From positions 1-38,891 of the forward strand of contig CACZZB010000034.1 in the NCBI GenBank assembly GCA_902785555.1: DNA of 38,891 nt, read 5' to 3'. The translations under genes and the position numbers were made by a program. This document shows positions 7,354-13,503 of this stretch, in pieces (the stretch's first letter is position 1; every line of letters begins with the position of its first letter). Origin of the DNA: an uncultured Ruminococcus sp. GTDB taxonomy: Bacteria > Bacillota > Clostridia > Oscillospirales > Acutalibacteraceae. The notes under the pieces are model-generated. The model was not told where the DNA came from. It worked only from the letters and a program-made list of their open reading frames with translations, and made no database searches.

Positions 7354-8166
7354 ATGATAATAGACACTCATGTACATATAGGCAATATGATAGGCTTTCA
7401 TCTGACAGAAGATGATGTCATATATTCAATGGAAAAATACGGTATCTCTCACAGTATCGTTTCAAGTCTGAATGCAGCGGAATTTGACCATCAGTTGAAT
7501 CCTATCCCACAGCAATATCTTCATTCCCAGACAGAATGTCTTGATGATGTCCTGAGATTTGCCAAAAAATACCCCCGTAAAATAAGTGCTGCCGTATGGG
7601 TACGCCCATTCAGCGAAAAAGCTGATGATAATCTATACAGAGCCATTGATACAAACAGAAAATATATAAAAGCCGTCAAATTCCATCCTTTTCATTCAAA
7701 TATCCCGTTTGACGATAAACGCTCGGAAAGTTTTATCGAACTCGCCGAACATTACAATTTACCCGTTGTAACTCATACAGGCGGTTCCGACTGTGCATCA
7801 TGTATCCGAGTTTACAGAATGGCAAAAAAATATCCAAGTACAAAATTTGTCATGGTACACATGGGACTTGGTACGGATAATAATGAGGCTATCGAATTGA
7901 TATCCAAGCTCCCCAATCTCTACGGTGATACAACGTGGGTACCTGTTCACAGTACGCTTAAATTTATAAATACCGTTGGAATCGACAAAATACTTTTCGG
8001 AAGTGACAATCCAATCGACGGACCGGATACATATTTCTGTAACCGCAACGGTGAACGTTCACTTTATCAGCAATATTTCAACGAATTCAAAGAAATGATA
8101 TCAAATGAAGACTATGATAAGATAATGTATAAAAACGCAATGTCTGTTTTCAATATAAGTCTGTAA
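7354..8166 (+). CDS. amidohydrolase family (amidohydrolase-2) metal-dependent hydrolase
   Basis: This is a 270-aa TIM-barrel hydrolase. The first metal motif is IDTHVHIG (residues 3-9). Further ligands appear in VKFHPFHS, VVTHTGG and the late aspartate motif ILFGSDNPI. This is the amidohydrolase-2 pattern found in decarboxylases and hydrolases of the ACMSD-like group. An AAGGAGCG ribosome site precedes the ATG. It is the last gene of a three-gene plus-strand run and is followed by a terminator 7 bases on. The reaction cannot be assigned from sequence. Confidence 0.85.
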   Translation: MIIDTHVHIGNMIGFHLTEDDVIYSMEKYGISHSIVSSLNAAEFDHQLNPIPQQYLHSQTECLDDVLRFAKKYPRKISAAVWVRPFSEKADDNLYRAIDTNRKYIKAVKFHPFHSNIPFDDKRSESFIELAEHYNLPVVTHTGGSDCASCIRVYRMAKKYPSTKFVMVHMGLGTDNNEAIELISKLPNLYGDTTWVPVHSTLKFINTVGIDKILFGSDNPIDGPDTYFCNRNGERSLYQQYFNEFKEMISNEDYDKIMYKNAMSVFNISL

Positions 8167-8172
8167 AAAACT

Positions 8173-8206
8173 ATCTCCGCATAATTTCCTCAAACTATGC
8201 GGAGAT
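8173..8206 (+). terminator. terminator ending the chromosomal run before the prophage
   Basis: The stem ATCTCCGCATA (8173-8183) pairs perfectly with TATGCGGAGAT (8196-8206) and is followed by a T-rich tract (ATTCTTTTGATTATTTTTT). Confidence 0.88.
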
Positions 8207-8247
8207 ATTCTTTTGATTATTTTTTTACATTGAGAGTAAATTGAAAT

Positions 8248-8295
8248 ATTGATAAAATCAATACTTATCAATACATTACATACAGTTTACATACA
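8248..8295. other. candidate attL core and integrase arm-type sites
   Basis: Two exact TTACATACA direct repeats (8276-8284 and 8287-8295), 11 bp apart, sit just beyond the integrase stop codon. To their left are an ATTGAT-AAA-ATCAAT palindrome (8248-8262) and a repeated ATCAATAC (8257-8264, 8267-8274). Short direct repeats in phase with the helix next to int are typical of integrase arm sites. The exact core cannot be fixed without attR or attB. Confidence 0.45.
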
Positions 8296-8300
8296 ATTTC

Positions 8301-9452
8301 TTATTTCTTCAATTTCGACATTTCATCCTTCAGCGTATCAATGTTTTGATGTACATAGATATTTGCTGTTGTTGAATAATCCGAATGACCTATGATTTTC
8401 TGTAAATTCTCTGCTCTCATGCCTGCCGCTGCCGAAAGAGATGCAAATGTATGACGTGTGCTGTGAGGTGTCAGATGCTTCCTGTCAGGAAATACCCATC
8501 TCTGCTTTTTGCGGTCATAGGTTCCGTCTATCATTCCTAATTCCGAAAGTGACTGATAAAACCATTCTTCACGGAATTGTTTGCTCGTCATCTTGAAAAT
8601 TCTTTCCCCATTTGACAATTCCGAAAGCCATTGACGGAAAAATTCCTGTATTTCAGGTATGCCTGACGGAAACGGAATCGTTCTGTTTGTTCCTGCTTCT
8701 GTCTTGATGCCACCGATAATATAACCTTCATCAAGATGTATGTTTTCAGTTTTCAGAGTGACAATCTCCGTTATACGAAAACCCATGTATATCATTGCAA
8801 GAATAGCTTGTACCCGTTTGTCATCAGAATGTTTCCACAAAGTTTGTATCTGTTCATTCGTGAAAATAATCTTTTCTGTTTTCTCAAATTTCGGTGTCTT
8901 GACAAATTCGGCATAGTTTTTCTGAACAATGTCATTCTCCATTGCACAGCGGCACAACTGAACTGCAAGTGATTTTGTTTTTTCAACGGTATCCGTTGAT
9001 TTCCCTGTATTTACAATATCCTGAAAGTGTGCCGTACGCAAATCCGCTATTTTTATTTTATGCAACGGTTCAAATCTTTTCCAGATACTTTTCCACATTG
9101 CTACACTTGTATCTTTTATCTGTGTGTAGTGTGTTTCAGACCATATTTTGTAAACATCTTCCAGCGTGGCGTTGTACAGTTCAGGTCTGCCATGCTTGAT
9201 ATAATCTTCCAGTGCCGCCTGAGCTGTCTTTACATCAGGATATGCTCCTATGTATGTCCGTCCCTTGCCGTTGGGTGATGACGGAGCTATCGCAATATAC
9301 GGATTCTTATAACGCATATCCTTATGGATCGTACCTGTTCCATGAGCTCTCTTGCGGTGTCGGGTCTTTGGAGCGGTCACCTGCTTCTTACCGCAGAGAT
9401 TACAATAAATCGAATTTTCAGGTATTTCCTGCTTACATTTTTTACAAAGCAT
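8301..9452 (-). CDS. int: phage tyrosine integrase with N-terminal zinc ribbon
   Basis: This is a 383-aa tyrosine recombinase. Residues 1-25 form a zinc ribbon (CKKCKQEIPENSIYCNLCGK). An arm-binding AP2-like segment follows (KNPYIAIAPSSPNGKGRTYIG), then the SAM-like core-binding domain and the catalytic domain. Catalytic residues are visible: Arg in MGFRITEIV, Lys in GGIKTEAGTN, HSTRH, GHSDYSTT and the nucleophile Tyr in NIYVH. It would integrate and excise the prophage. I chose ATG 9452 because AGGAG lies just before it; the longer frame to 9554 passes through a hairpin-rich leader. The gene reads toward the attachment site, as is common. Confidence 0.93.
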   Translation of the reverse strand: MLCKKCKQEIPENSIYCNLCGKKQVTAPKTRHRKRAHGTGTIHKDMRYKNPYIAIAPSSPNGKGRTYIGAYPDVKTAQAALEDYIKHGRPELYNATLEDVYKIWSETHYTQIKDTSVAMWKSIWKRFEPLHKIKIADLRTAHFQDIVNTGKSTDTVEKTKSLAVQLCRCAMENDIVQKNYAEFVKTPKFEKTEKIIFTNEQIQTLWKHSDDKRVQAILAMIYMGFRITEIVTLKTENIHLDEGYIIGGIKTEAGTNRTIPFPSGIPEIQEFFRQWLSELSNGERIFKMTSKQFREEWFYQSLSELGMIDGTYDRKKQRWVFPDRKHLTPHSTRHTFASLSAAAGMRAENLQKIIGHSDYSTTANIYVHQNIDTLKDEMSKLKK

Positions 9453-9482
9453 AAAATCACTCCTATACTTGATTTTTGGAGT

Positions 9483-9527
9483 GAATATTGCTATAATGAA
9501 CTTGCTGAAGTTTGAATAGCAATATTC
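9483..9527. promoter_or_regulatory. 12-bp inverted repeat in the int leader
   Basis: GAATATTGCTAT (9483-9494) is repeated in perfect inversion as ATAGCAATATTC (9516-9527), 21 bases apart, about 30 bases upstream of the integrase start. It could be a regulator or excisionase site, or an RNA hairpin that limits int expression. Confidence 0.45.
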
Positions 9528-9533
9528 GAAATT

Positions 9534-9563
9534 GCCCTGTCGGTGTTCGTGCATCGGCAGGGC
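9534..9563 (+). terminator. hairpin with T-run (plus-strand terminator) between hicB and int
   Basis: GCCCTGTCGGTG pairs with CATCGGCAGGGC (two G-U pairs) and is followed on the plus strand by TTTTTTATT. No plus-strand gene ends here, so it may block antisense transcription entering hicAB. In the minus-strand RNA it is a hairpin without a T-run. Confidence 0.5.
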
Positions 9564-9570
9564 TTTTTTA

Positions 9571-9975
9571 TTATTGTGTCACACCTAAATATTCGATAAG
9601 AGCATTTTGAAATATTTTTGAACAGTTTACACCGTCCCTGTCTGCCAAATCCGCAAGCCACGCAGGAAGTGACAGTGTTTTCTTGACGAAACGGTTATTC
9701 AACTTATCCCTAAAAGGCGGCATAAATACATCAATTACCGCAGGAACTTCATTTTCATTGCAGTGGATTTTGGTTATCGGTGTCGGTTCGGGGATTTCAT
9801 CACCGTCTTTTTCCATACTCCAAAGGTGAAGTCCGAGAGCCTCACGGGCATTTTTTACAGCTTCGTCCATTGTGTCGGCACACGGCAGACAGCCGGGAAT
9901 ATCGGGAAAATAAATCGAAATACCATCATCATCACATTCAAATACGGCAATAAAAGAATATCTGTCTTTTTTCAT
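9571..9975 (-). CDS. hicB: HicB-family antitoxin
   Basis: This is a 134-aa protein. The N-terminal partial RNase-H-like fold is typical of HicB (YSFIAVFECDDDGISIYFPDIPGCLPCADTMDEAVKNA). The C-terminal part (VKKTLSLPAWLADLADRDGVNCSKIFQNAL) is a ribbon-helix-helix-type DNA-binding segment. HicB neutralises the HicA RNase and represses its own operon. It lies 42 bases downstream of hicA on the same strand. The start ATG at 9975 is preceded by CGGAGGTTTTC. The length is normal. Confidence 0.92.
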   Translation of the reverse strand: MKKDRYSFIAVFECDDDGISIYFPDIPGCLPCADTMDEAVKNAREALGLHLWSMEKDGDEIPEPTPITKIHCNENEVPAVIDVFMPPFRDKLNNRFVKKTLSLPAWLADLADRDGVNCSKIFQNALIEYLGVTQ

Positions 9976-10017
9976 ACTGAAAACCTCCGTAATAAAAATT
10001 GTAAGGGGCAGTGGATG

Positions 10018-10215
10018 TCAGGGAAACCTGACACCCGACTGGTTTTCAATTCTTTTCAGTGTCTTGTAAGGTATATCTTTTTTGGGGTGTGTCACTGTAA
10101 CTTTCCCCTTTTTCTTAGGGTGCTTGAATTGGTGATGGTCACCAACGCACCCTGTTTCATACCAACCGTCTGCTGTAAGAATTTGAATAACTTCTCTTGA
10201 TGAGTAGCTTTTCAT
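10018..10215 (-). CDS. hicA: HicA-family mRNA interferase toxin
   Basis: This is a 65-aa protein with the dsRBD-like HicA fold: MKSYSSREVIQILTADGWY, then the catalytic-histidine motif GDHHQFKHP and KVTVTHPKKDIPYKTLKRI. HicA cleaves mRNA when freed from HicB. The ATG at 10215 has an AAGGAGGC ribosome site; an upstream in-frame codon at 10251 lies inside the promoter and is rejected. The toxin is first in the operon, the usual hicAB order. It sits between int and the repressor, and probably stabilises the prophage or acts in defence. Confidence 0.92.
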   Translation of the reverse strand: MKSYSSREVIQILTADGWYETGCVGDHHQFKHPKKKGKVTVTHPKKDIPYKTLKRIENQSGVRFP

Positions 10216-10239
10216 AAGTCTTGCCTCCTTACAGTATTT

Positions 10240-10268
10240 ATTATAGCACATAATTTATTATGTGTCAA
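10240..10268 (-). promoter_or_regulatory. consensus promoter of hicAB
   Basis: The minus strand reads TTGACA (10268-10263), 17 bases, TATAAT (10245-10240), a perfect match to the housekeeping consensus. It starts transcription about 20 bases before the hicA start. An operator palindrome fills its spacer. Confidence 0.85.
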
Positions 10269-10295
10269 TAATTTTTGATAAATAATTTATTATTT
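10247..10295. promoter_or_regulatory. twin palindromic operators of hicAB
   Basis: CACATAAT-TT-ATTATGTG (10247-10264) fills the promoter spacer. AAATAAT-TT-ATTATTT (10280-10295) lies upstream. Both share the identical 12-base core ATAATTTATTAT and the cores are exactly 32 bp apart, about three helical turns. They are the probable binding sites of HicB or a HicAB complex. The binding partner is inferred from the usual autoregulation of HicB. Confidence 0.6.
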
Positions 10296-10310
10296 ATTTC
10301 TAAAAATTTT

Positions 10311-10339
10311 CCCATTACTCAAAGTCAAAGAGTAATGGG
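10311..10339. terminator. bidirectional terminator between hicAB and the repressor operon
   Basis: The perfect stem CCCATTACTC / GAGTAATGGG has a 9-base loop. It is followed by GATTTTTTT on the plus strand and by AAAATTTTTAG on the minus strand. It most probably ends the minus-strand repressor-exonuclease-membrane protein transcript 14 bases after its last stop codon. Confidence 0.8.
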
Positions 10340-10352
10340 GATTTTTTTATCG

Positions 10353-10997
10353 TCAATCGCATATACCACAAAGTTTATATCCATCTGATTCTATTTGTTT
10401 TTTGGCTTCTTCAAGAGAATATGTCGATTTGGTAACTTCAACTCGGTTTGCAGGCAAAATTTTCTTTGCAGCGGAACATTCATACAGGTGATATGTATGC
10501 GTAGATGTGTTTAGGATAAAGTTAAAATTGCGTTTTTCGTTAATGCTTAGCTGAGGTGGTAAACTGCTTTGTGCAGGCGGTACATACTCGGGAATACTGC
10601 TTACAGGAATAATATTTGATGTTTCAATAGCTTTCTGTTTGTTTTCAAAATCAGTTTTAGCATTGTGAGTTTTGCAATAGTCATATATTTCTTTCAGTTC
10701 CGAGTAATACGCATTGTCCTCATATTGTCCCAAAATGTTTTCTTGAAAGTCTTTCACAACTTCATCATACGCATAAGCCGTTTTCATATCCTGATATGAT
10801 TGCAGTTTATATTTCAAGTATGTATTTGCATTTGCACTTTGTCTTGAATTTTCAGCGGCAACAGATAATTCATCTATTTTATTCTGACGTTCCTGAACGG
10901 TCTGAACTATCCCGTAAGTAAGCACAGCGATAATAGAGAGCATAAAAAGCACTATGATTATAAATACAGCGGCAGTACTTTTGCTGTGTCTTTTCAT
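10353..10997 (-). CDS. membrane-anchored protein with C-terminal Cys/His domain
   Basis: This is a 214-aa protein. A transmembrane helix lies at residues 10-32 (AAVFIIIVLFMLSIIAVLTY). A coiled, alpha-helical stalk follows (about 35-135), then a proline-rich linker and a small C-terminal domain (YHLYECSAAKKILPANRV ... YKLCGICD). The histidine and the C-x(n)-C-x2-C pattern resemble the Ada-like metal-binding domains that end some phage and competence proteins. It is the last gene of the repressor operon, 19 bases after the exonuclease gene. Function is unknown; location in a lysogen-expressed operon suggests a cargo or superinfection role, which is inference. Confidence 0.55.
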   Translation of the reverse strand: MKRHSKSTAAVFIIIVLFMLSIIAVLTYGIVQTVQERQNKIDELSVAAENSRQSANANTYLKYKLQSYQDMKTAYAYDEVVKDFQENILGQYEDNAYYSELKEIYDYCKTHNAKTDFENKQKAIETSNIIPVSSIPEYVPPAQSSLPPQLSINEKRNFNFILNTSTHTYHLYECSAAKKILPANRVEVTKSTYSLEEAKKQIESDGYKLCGICD

Positions 10998-11016
10998 TTC
11001 AAATGTCCTTTCAAAA

Positions 11017-12033
11017 TTATATTAGCGAATAAAGGTTTGTTGTTTCCATTCTTTGTTTGATTATTTCATTGAATAACAATCCTGCTGCAAGTGCATCAGA
11101 TGATGAACGGTGTGCGTTTGAAAAATAAATACAGCATTCATCACAAACAGTTTGTAATTTGTAGTTTTCCAAATCTTCAAACAAACGTCTGCTTAATTCC
11201 AAAGTGTCGTATATTACAGTCTTTGGTGAAATATCCAATCCTGAAACAGCAAGAAATTTCATATCAAATGGTGCGTTATGTGCAACAAGAGGATAGCCCG
11301 AAACAAATTCTGAAAGGCTCTTGCTTATTTGCTCAAATCTTGGAGCATCTGCTACCATTTCTTTTGTTATTCCGTTAATTTCAGTTGCTTTTTTGGAAAT
11401 ATTCTTTTCGGGATTTATCAATGTATGAAAAATAGATACCGGCTTAAAATCTTTAAAAAGAATTGCCGAAACTTCAATTATCTTATCACTTTTTATACTC
11501 AGTCCTGTTGTTTCGGTATCTATTGCAATAAAATCTTTTACTTTTTGAATATTGGTTTTTGTTGTTAAATTTTTTGTGTGATATTCAGACGGGGAATGTT
11601 CCGATTTGAAATCGTCACCGATAGCAATATCAACAGGCTTTAAAGCATTAAGTATTGTTTCAAATTCTTTTTGTTTATACTCAACGTGAGAAAATTCGGC
11701 AGGAGCAGTGTAATGATTTGTTGTGATATATCTTTCGATAACTTCATCAAAGTTCAAATTCAACGCTTTGGTTTTCTCTATCTTTTCGGGTGTATCTGTA
11801 ACAACTGTTATTTCAGGAGTATCAGATATACGATAGGAGTTTATATCTACAGTATCTTTTCTTTTGGCTTTCTTGATTATCCATTTCGGAATATCCCAAA
11901 GTACAAATTTATAAATATAAAACCACCAGCCTATAAACAACCAAAACAGAATCTTTCCCCATAATTTTTGCTCTTTTTTAGACATTTTGTGATGTTTTGT
12001 ATTATTGCGTCTTCTTGTAGCCAAGTTTAACAC
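11017..12033 (-). CDS. membrane-anchored DnaQ-like DEDDh 3'-5' exonuclease
   Basis: This is a 338-aa protein. A basic head is followed by a tryptophan-rich hydrophobic segment (about residues 27-48) and a long linker. A DnaQ/RNase T exonuclease domain then runs from about residue 166 to 328. All DEDDh residues are present: D172 and E174 (AIDTETTGL), D257 (HNAPFDMKFL), H308 and D313 (HRSSSDALAA). Such domains degrade single-stranded DNA or RNA ends. The start is uncertain: GTG 12033 or TTG 12024, both behind AAAGG. It begins 6 bases after the repressor stop, so the lysogen should express it. A membrane-tethered exonuclease here suggests defence or superinfection exclusion rather than replication. 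Confidence 0.75.
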   Translation of the reverse strand: MLNLATRRRNNTKHHKMSKKEQKLWGKILFWLFIGWWFYIYKFVLWDIPKWIIKKAKRKDTVDINSYRISDTPEITVVTDTPEKIEKTKALNLNFDEVIERYITTNHYTAPAEFSHVEYKQKEFETILNALKPVDIAIGDDFKSEHSPSEYHTKNLTTKTNIQKVKDFIAIDTETTGLSIKSDKIIEVSAILFKDFKPVSIFHTLINPEKNISKKATEINGITKEMVADAPRFEQISKSLSEFVSGYPLVAHNAPFDMKFLAVSGLDISPKTVIYDTLELSRRLFEDLENYKLQTVCDECCIYFSNAHRSSSDALAAGLLFNEIIKQRMETTNLYSLI

Positions 12034-12039
12034 TACCTT

Positions 12040-12438
12040 TCATTTTTTATTTTTTACATACTGCATGACATCAACCTTATCGTCAAAGTCAAGCTGTTCA
12101 AATTTCTGCATAAACTGTTCTGTCAAGGTATCTTTATTGGGTACAGCGGAATTTACACTTATGCTGTTGTTGCCTGTAAGGCTCATTTGGTTGTTGTCGG
12201 TTACACTTATTCCTGTTTCATTTGGATTATCGGTTCTGCCAAGCAAGTAATCTACCGAACATTCAAGCAATTCTGCAATAGCATACAAATTTTTTGCTTT
12301 CATGCCCTCTTGGCTCTTTCCTGACTGCATGATTGTGTTTTTACTAAGTCCACATTTTTCTTGCAATTCTGCCATTTGGATTCCTTTCGCTTTTGCTAAT
12401 TGTCTAATTCTTGTACTTGTTTCTGATGAATTATACAT
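12040..12438 (-). CDS. CI-like XRE-family repressor
   Basis: This is a 132-aa protein with an N-terminal XRE helix-turn-helix (TRIRQLAKAKGIQMAELQEKCGLSKNTIM, residues about 8-40) and YAIAELLECSVDYLLGRTD closing the domain. A polar linker and short C-terminal segment follow, without the S24 peptidase domain of SOS-cleaved repressors. It should hold the lytic genes silent. ATG 12438 is preceded by AAAAAGGAGTTG. It is divergent from cro and leads an operon with the exonuclease and the membrane protein. Absence of a self-cleavage domain means induction must use another route, such as an antirepressor. Confidence 0.85.
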   Translation of the reverse strand: MYNSSETSTRIRQLAKAKGIQMAELQEKCGLSKNTIMQSGKSQEGMKAKNLYAIAELLECSVDYLLGRTDNPNETGISVTDNNQMSLTGNNSISVNSAVPNKDTLTEQFMQKFEQLDFDDKVDVMQYVKNKK

Positions 12439-12460
12439 ATTTTTCAACTCCTTTTTGTGC

Positions 12461-12509
12461 AAATGATAAAAAATCATTTTTAAATTTGATTTGTATTGAC
12501 AATCAAATT
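12461..12509. promoter_or_regulatory. palindromic operators of the CI/early switch
   Basis: AATTTGATT (12483-12491) is inverted as AATCAAATT (12501-12509) and overlaps the -35 box of the early promoter. A second palindrome, AAATGAT-N5-ATCATTT (12461-12479), lies in the leader of the repressor gene. Their places suit repression of the plus-strand promoter and autoregulation. The protein that binds is inferred to be CI or Cro. Confidence 0.55.
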
Positions 12510-12524
12510 AAAATTGGATATAAT
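12496..12524 (+). promoter_or_regulatory. perfect consensus early promoter upstream of the RNA element
   Basis: TTGACA (12496-12501), 17-base spacer, TATAAT (12519-12524) is a full consensus match. The predicted start is near 12531, exactly where the folded RNA segment begins and about 255 bases before cro. Confidence 0.85.
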
Positions 12525-12530
12525 ACAATC

Positions 12531-12626
12531 AGTCATTGACCTGAGCGATGACGGGATATTCGTACCCTATGGGAACGGATACAAAAGTACTAAGGCTTAT
12601 CGGTACTGCCCCGAGCCGGGTGTGAC
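12531..12626 (+). ncRNA. candidate structured RNA between cI and cro
   Basis: This GC-richer patch in an AT-rich intergenic region folds by eye into a compact element. Outer pairs are TCA/TGA and ACC/GGT (12533-12541 with 12619-12625). A GGG/CCC junction stem (12553-12555) is flanked by GA dinucleotides on both strands, similar to a kink-turn. Two hairpins follow: CGTACCC-TAT-GGGAACG (12561-12577) and AGTAC...GTACT (about 12587-12607). It begins at the predicted start of a perfect promoter and has no clear terminator. It could therefore be a small RNA or the leader of the cro transcript. I do not recognise an RNA family. Confidence 0.45.
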
Positions 12627-12689
12627 AAAAGGTTTATTAAGTTTTCCATGTTTTTTAGCCTTTATATTCCTGTGAAAAAAAGTATATGG

Positions 12690-12720
12690 TTGTAGTTTTA
12701 TAATTCTGTCTTACTATAAT
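12690..12720 (+). promoter_or_regulatory. possible second promoter close to cro
   Basis: A TATAAT (12715-12720) has only a weak -35 match (TTGTAG, 12690-12695, 19-base spacer). It sits 65 bases before cro between the arms of an AATTCTG/CAGAATT inverted repeat. Confidence 0.35.
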
Positions 12721-12785
12721 CGTATACTATTTTTTCAGAATTGTCAATGACTTGGTAATTATTTTTTGTGAATGGAGTGTAGAAA

Positions 12786-12989
12786 ATGGCATTTGCTGAA
12801 AATTTGAAAGCAGCAAGAGAAAAAAAGCAGATTTCACAATATGAGCTTGCAGAGCTTGTCTGTGTCAATCAAACATCTATTGCACGTTTTGAACTTGGGC
12901 AGAAATTTCCAAATGTTCTCTTGGGTGTGCAGATTGCAAAGGCTCTCGGTACTACAGCGGAACAGCTTGTAGATGGTCCTACGGAGTGA
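12786..12989 (+). CDS. Cro-like XRE-family regulator
   Basis: This is a 67-aa protein made almost entirely of an XRE helix-turn-helix (LKAAREKKQISQYELAELVCVNQTSIARFE, then LLGVQIAKALGTTAEQLVD). It is divergent from the CI-like repressor and first of the plus-strand early genes, the classic cro position. The ATG at 12786 follows AATGGAGTGTAGAAA. It should compete with CI at the shared operators and commit to the lytic path. The call as Cro rests on position; the domain itself is secure. Confidence 0.85.
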   Translation: MAFAENLKAAREKKQISQYELAELVCVNQTSIARFELGQKFPNVLLGVQIAKALGTTAEQLVDGPTE

Positions 12990-12999
12990 GGTGAGAGAG

Positions 13000-13114
13000 A
13001 TGACCGAAAGGGAATACTGCGAAAGTACGTTGAGAACTTTGATGATGTCAGCGAAACTTGCGTACAAATGTACCGAAGAAGACACTTGCTGACATTCTCG
13101 GTGAACAGAAATGA
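13000..13114 (+). pseudogene. small early gene with a one-base frameshift
   Basis: From ATG 13000 (ribosome site GAGGTGAG) the frame reads MTEREYCESTLRTLMMSA and on to KCTEED, then stops at 13090-13092 after 30 codons. Skipping one base near 13084 opens a continuation LADILGEQK whose TGA overlaps the ATG of the next gene (ATGA at 13111). A hydrophobic helical ending and perfect coupling in the shifted frame suggest that this was the original protein of about 38 aa. A sequencing error or a real frameshift are both possible. The family is not recognised. Confidence 0.45.
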
Positions 13115-13299
13115 ACGGTTGGCGAAAGTACAACTACCGAAATTGTTGTTGGTGCGGAAAACAATGGAGTGTATCAATTACATTTCCGGCTGAACAGGAA
13201 TATATCTGTCCTCCGTGCCGGCATCATACCAAAACGAAAGAAGGTGTAAATTATGGACGTACCACAGATAAAGGTTATAAGTACCCGAAAAGCCGCTGA
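13111..13299 (+). CDS. 62-aa zinc-ribbon-like small protein
   Basis: The frame begins MNGWRKYNYRNCCWCGKQWS and carries two cysteine pairs (CWCG and CPPC), the pattern of a small zinc ribbon. The tail is basic and polar. The ATG overlaps the end of the preceding frameshifted gene, and the end overlaps the start of the next gene, so it belongs to a tightly packed early operon. It has no strong ribosome site of its own and would depend on coupling. I do not recognise a family; DNA or RNA binding is only a guess from the ribbon. Confidence 0.5.
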   Translation: MNGWRKYNYRNCCWCGKQWSVSITFPAEQEYICPPCRHHTKTKEGVNYGRTTDKGYKYPKSR

Positions 13300-13459
13300 A
13301 ATCCTCAAAGAACACGGCATGAAGACTGATCATCAGAAAATAGGCTTGGGCTTACAGCAGAGGGTTTATCCCTTCGGTGTAGCTATCTACGACAACAGAT
13401 GGATGTATGAGATATACGAAAATATGCTTATGAAGTGGATAGCCGAAAGAAGCAGCTGA
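13253..13459 (+). CDS. small helix-turn-helix/excisionase-like protein
   Basis: This is a 68-aa protein starting MDVPQIKVISTRKAAEILKE, a likely helix-turn-helix in which RKAAEILKEHGM and DHQKIGLGLQQ could be the two helices. It continues with FGVAIYDNRWMYEIYENML. The length and the wing-like RVYPFGVAIY segment resemble small phage regulators and excisionases. AGAAGGTGTAAATT precedes the ATG. It overlaps the upstream zinc-ribbon gene. An excisionase role is possible but not shown; confidence in a real gene is higher than in its function. Confidence 0.6.
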   Translation: MDVPQIKVISTRKAAEILKEHGMKTDHQKIGLGLQQRVYPFGVAIYDNRWMYEIYENMLMKWIAERSS

Positions 13460-13503
13460 CCGCTCACTTTGGGGGAGAATGAAAACAAGGAGGACTAAAT
13501 AAA

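Larger units (their letters stand above)
12439..12785. other. 347-bp genetic switch region between repressor and cro
   Basis: This gene-free stretch holds the repressor leader with two palindromes, a perfect consensus plus-strand promoter, the structured RNA candidate and a weaker second promoter close to cro. An AATTCTG (12702-12708) / CAGAATT (12736-12742) inverted repeat flanks that second -10 box. Confidence 0.8.

Noticed and set aside
12541..12630. tRNA or a known riboswitch in the cI-cro gap
   Set aside because: There is no T-loop GTTCRA motif or CCA-type acceptor. I compared it by memory with c-di-GMP, fluoride, glutamine, ZTP and purine riboswitch consensus cores and found no match. 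I left it unassigned.
12531..12785. Retron-like msr/msd RNA
   Set aside because: No reverse transcriptase gene is present anywhere nearby.
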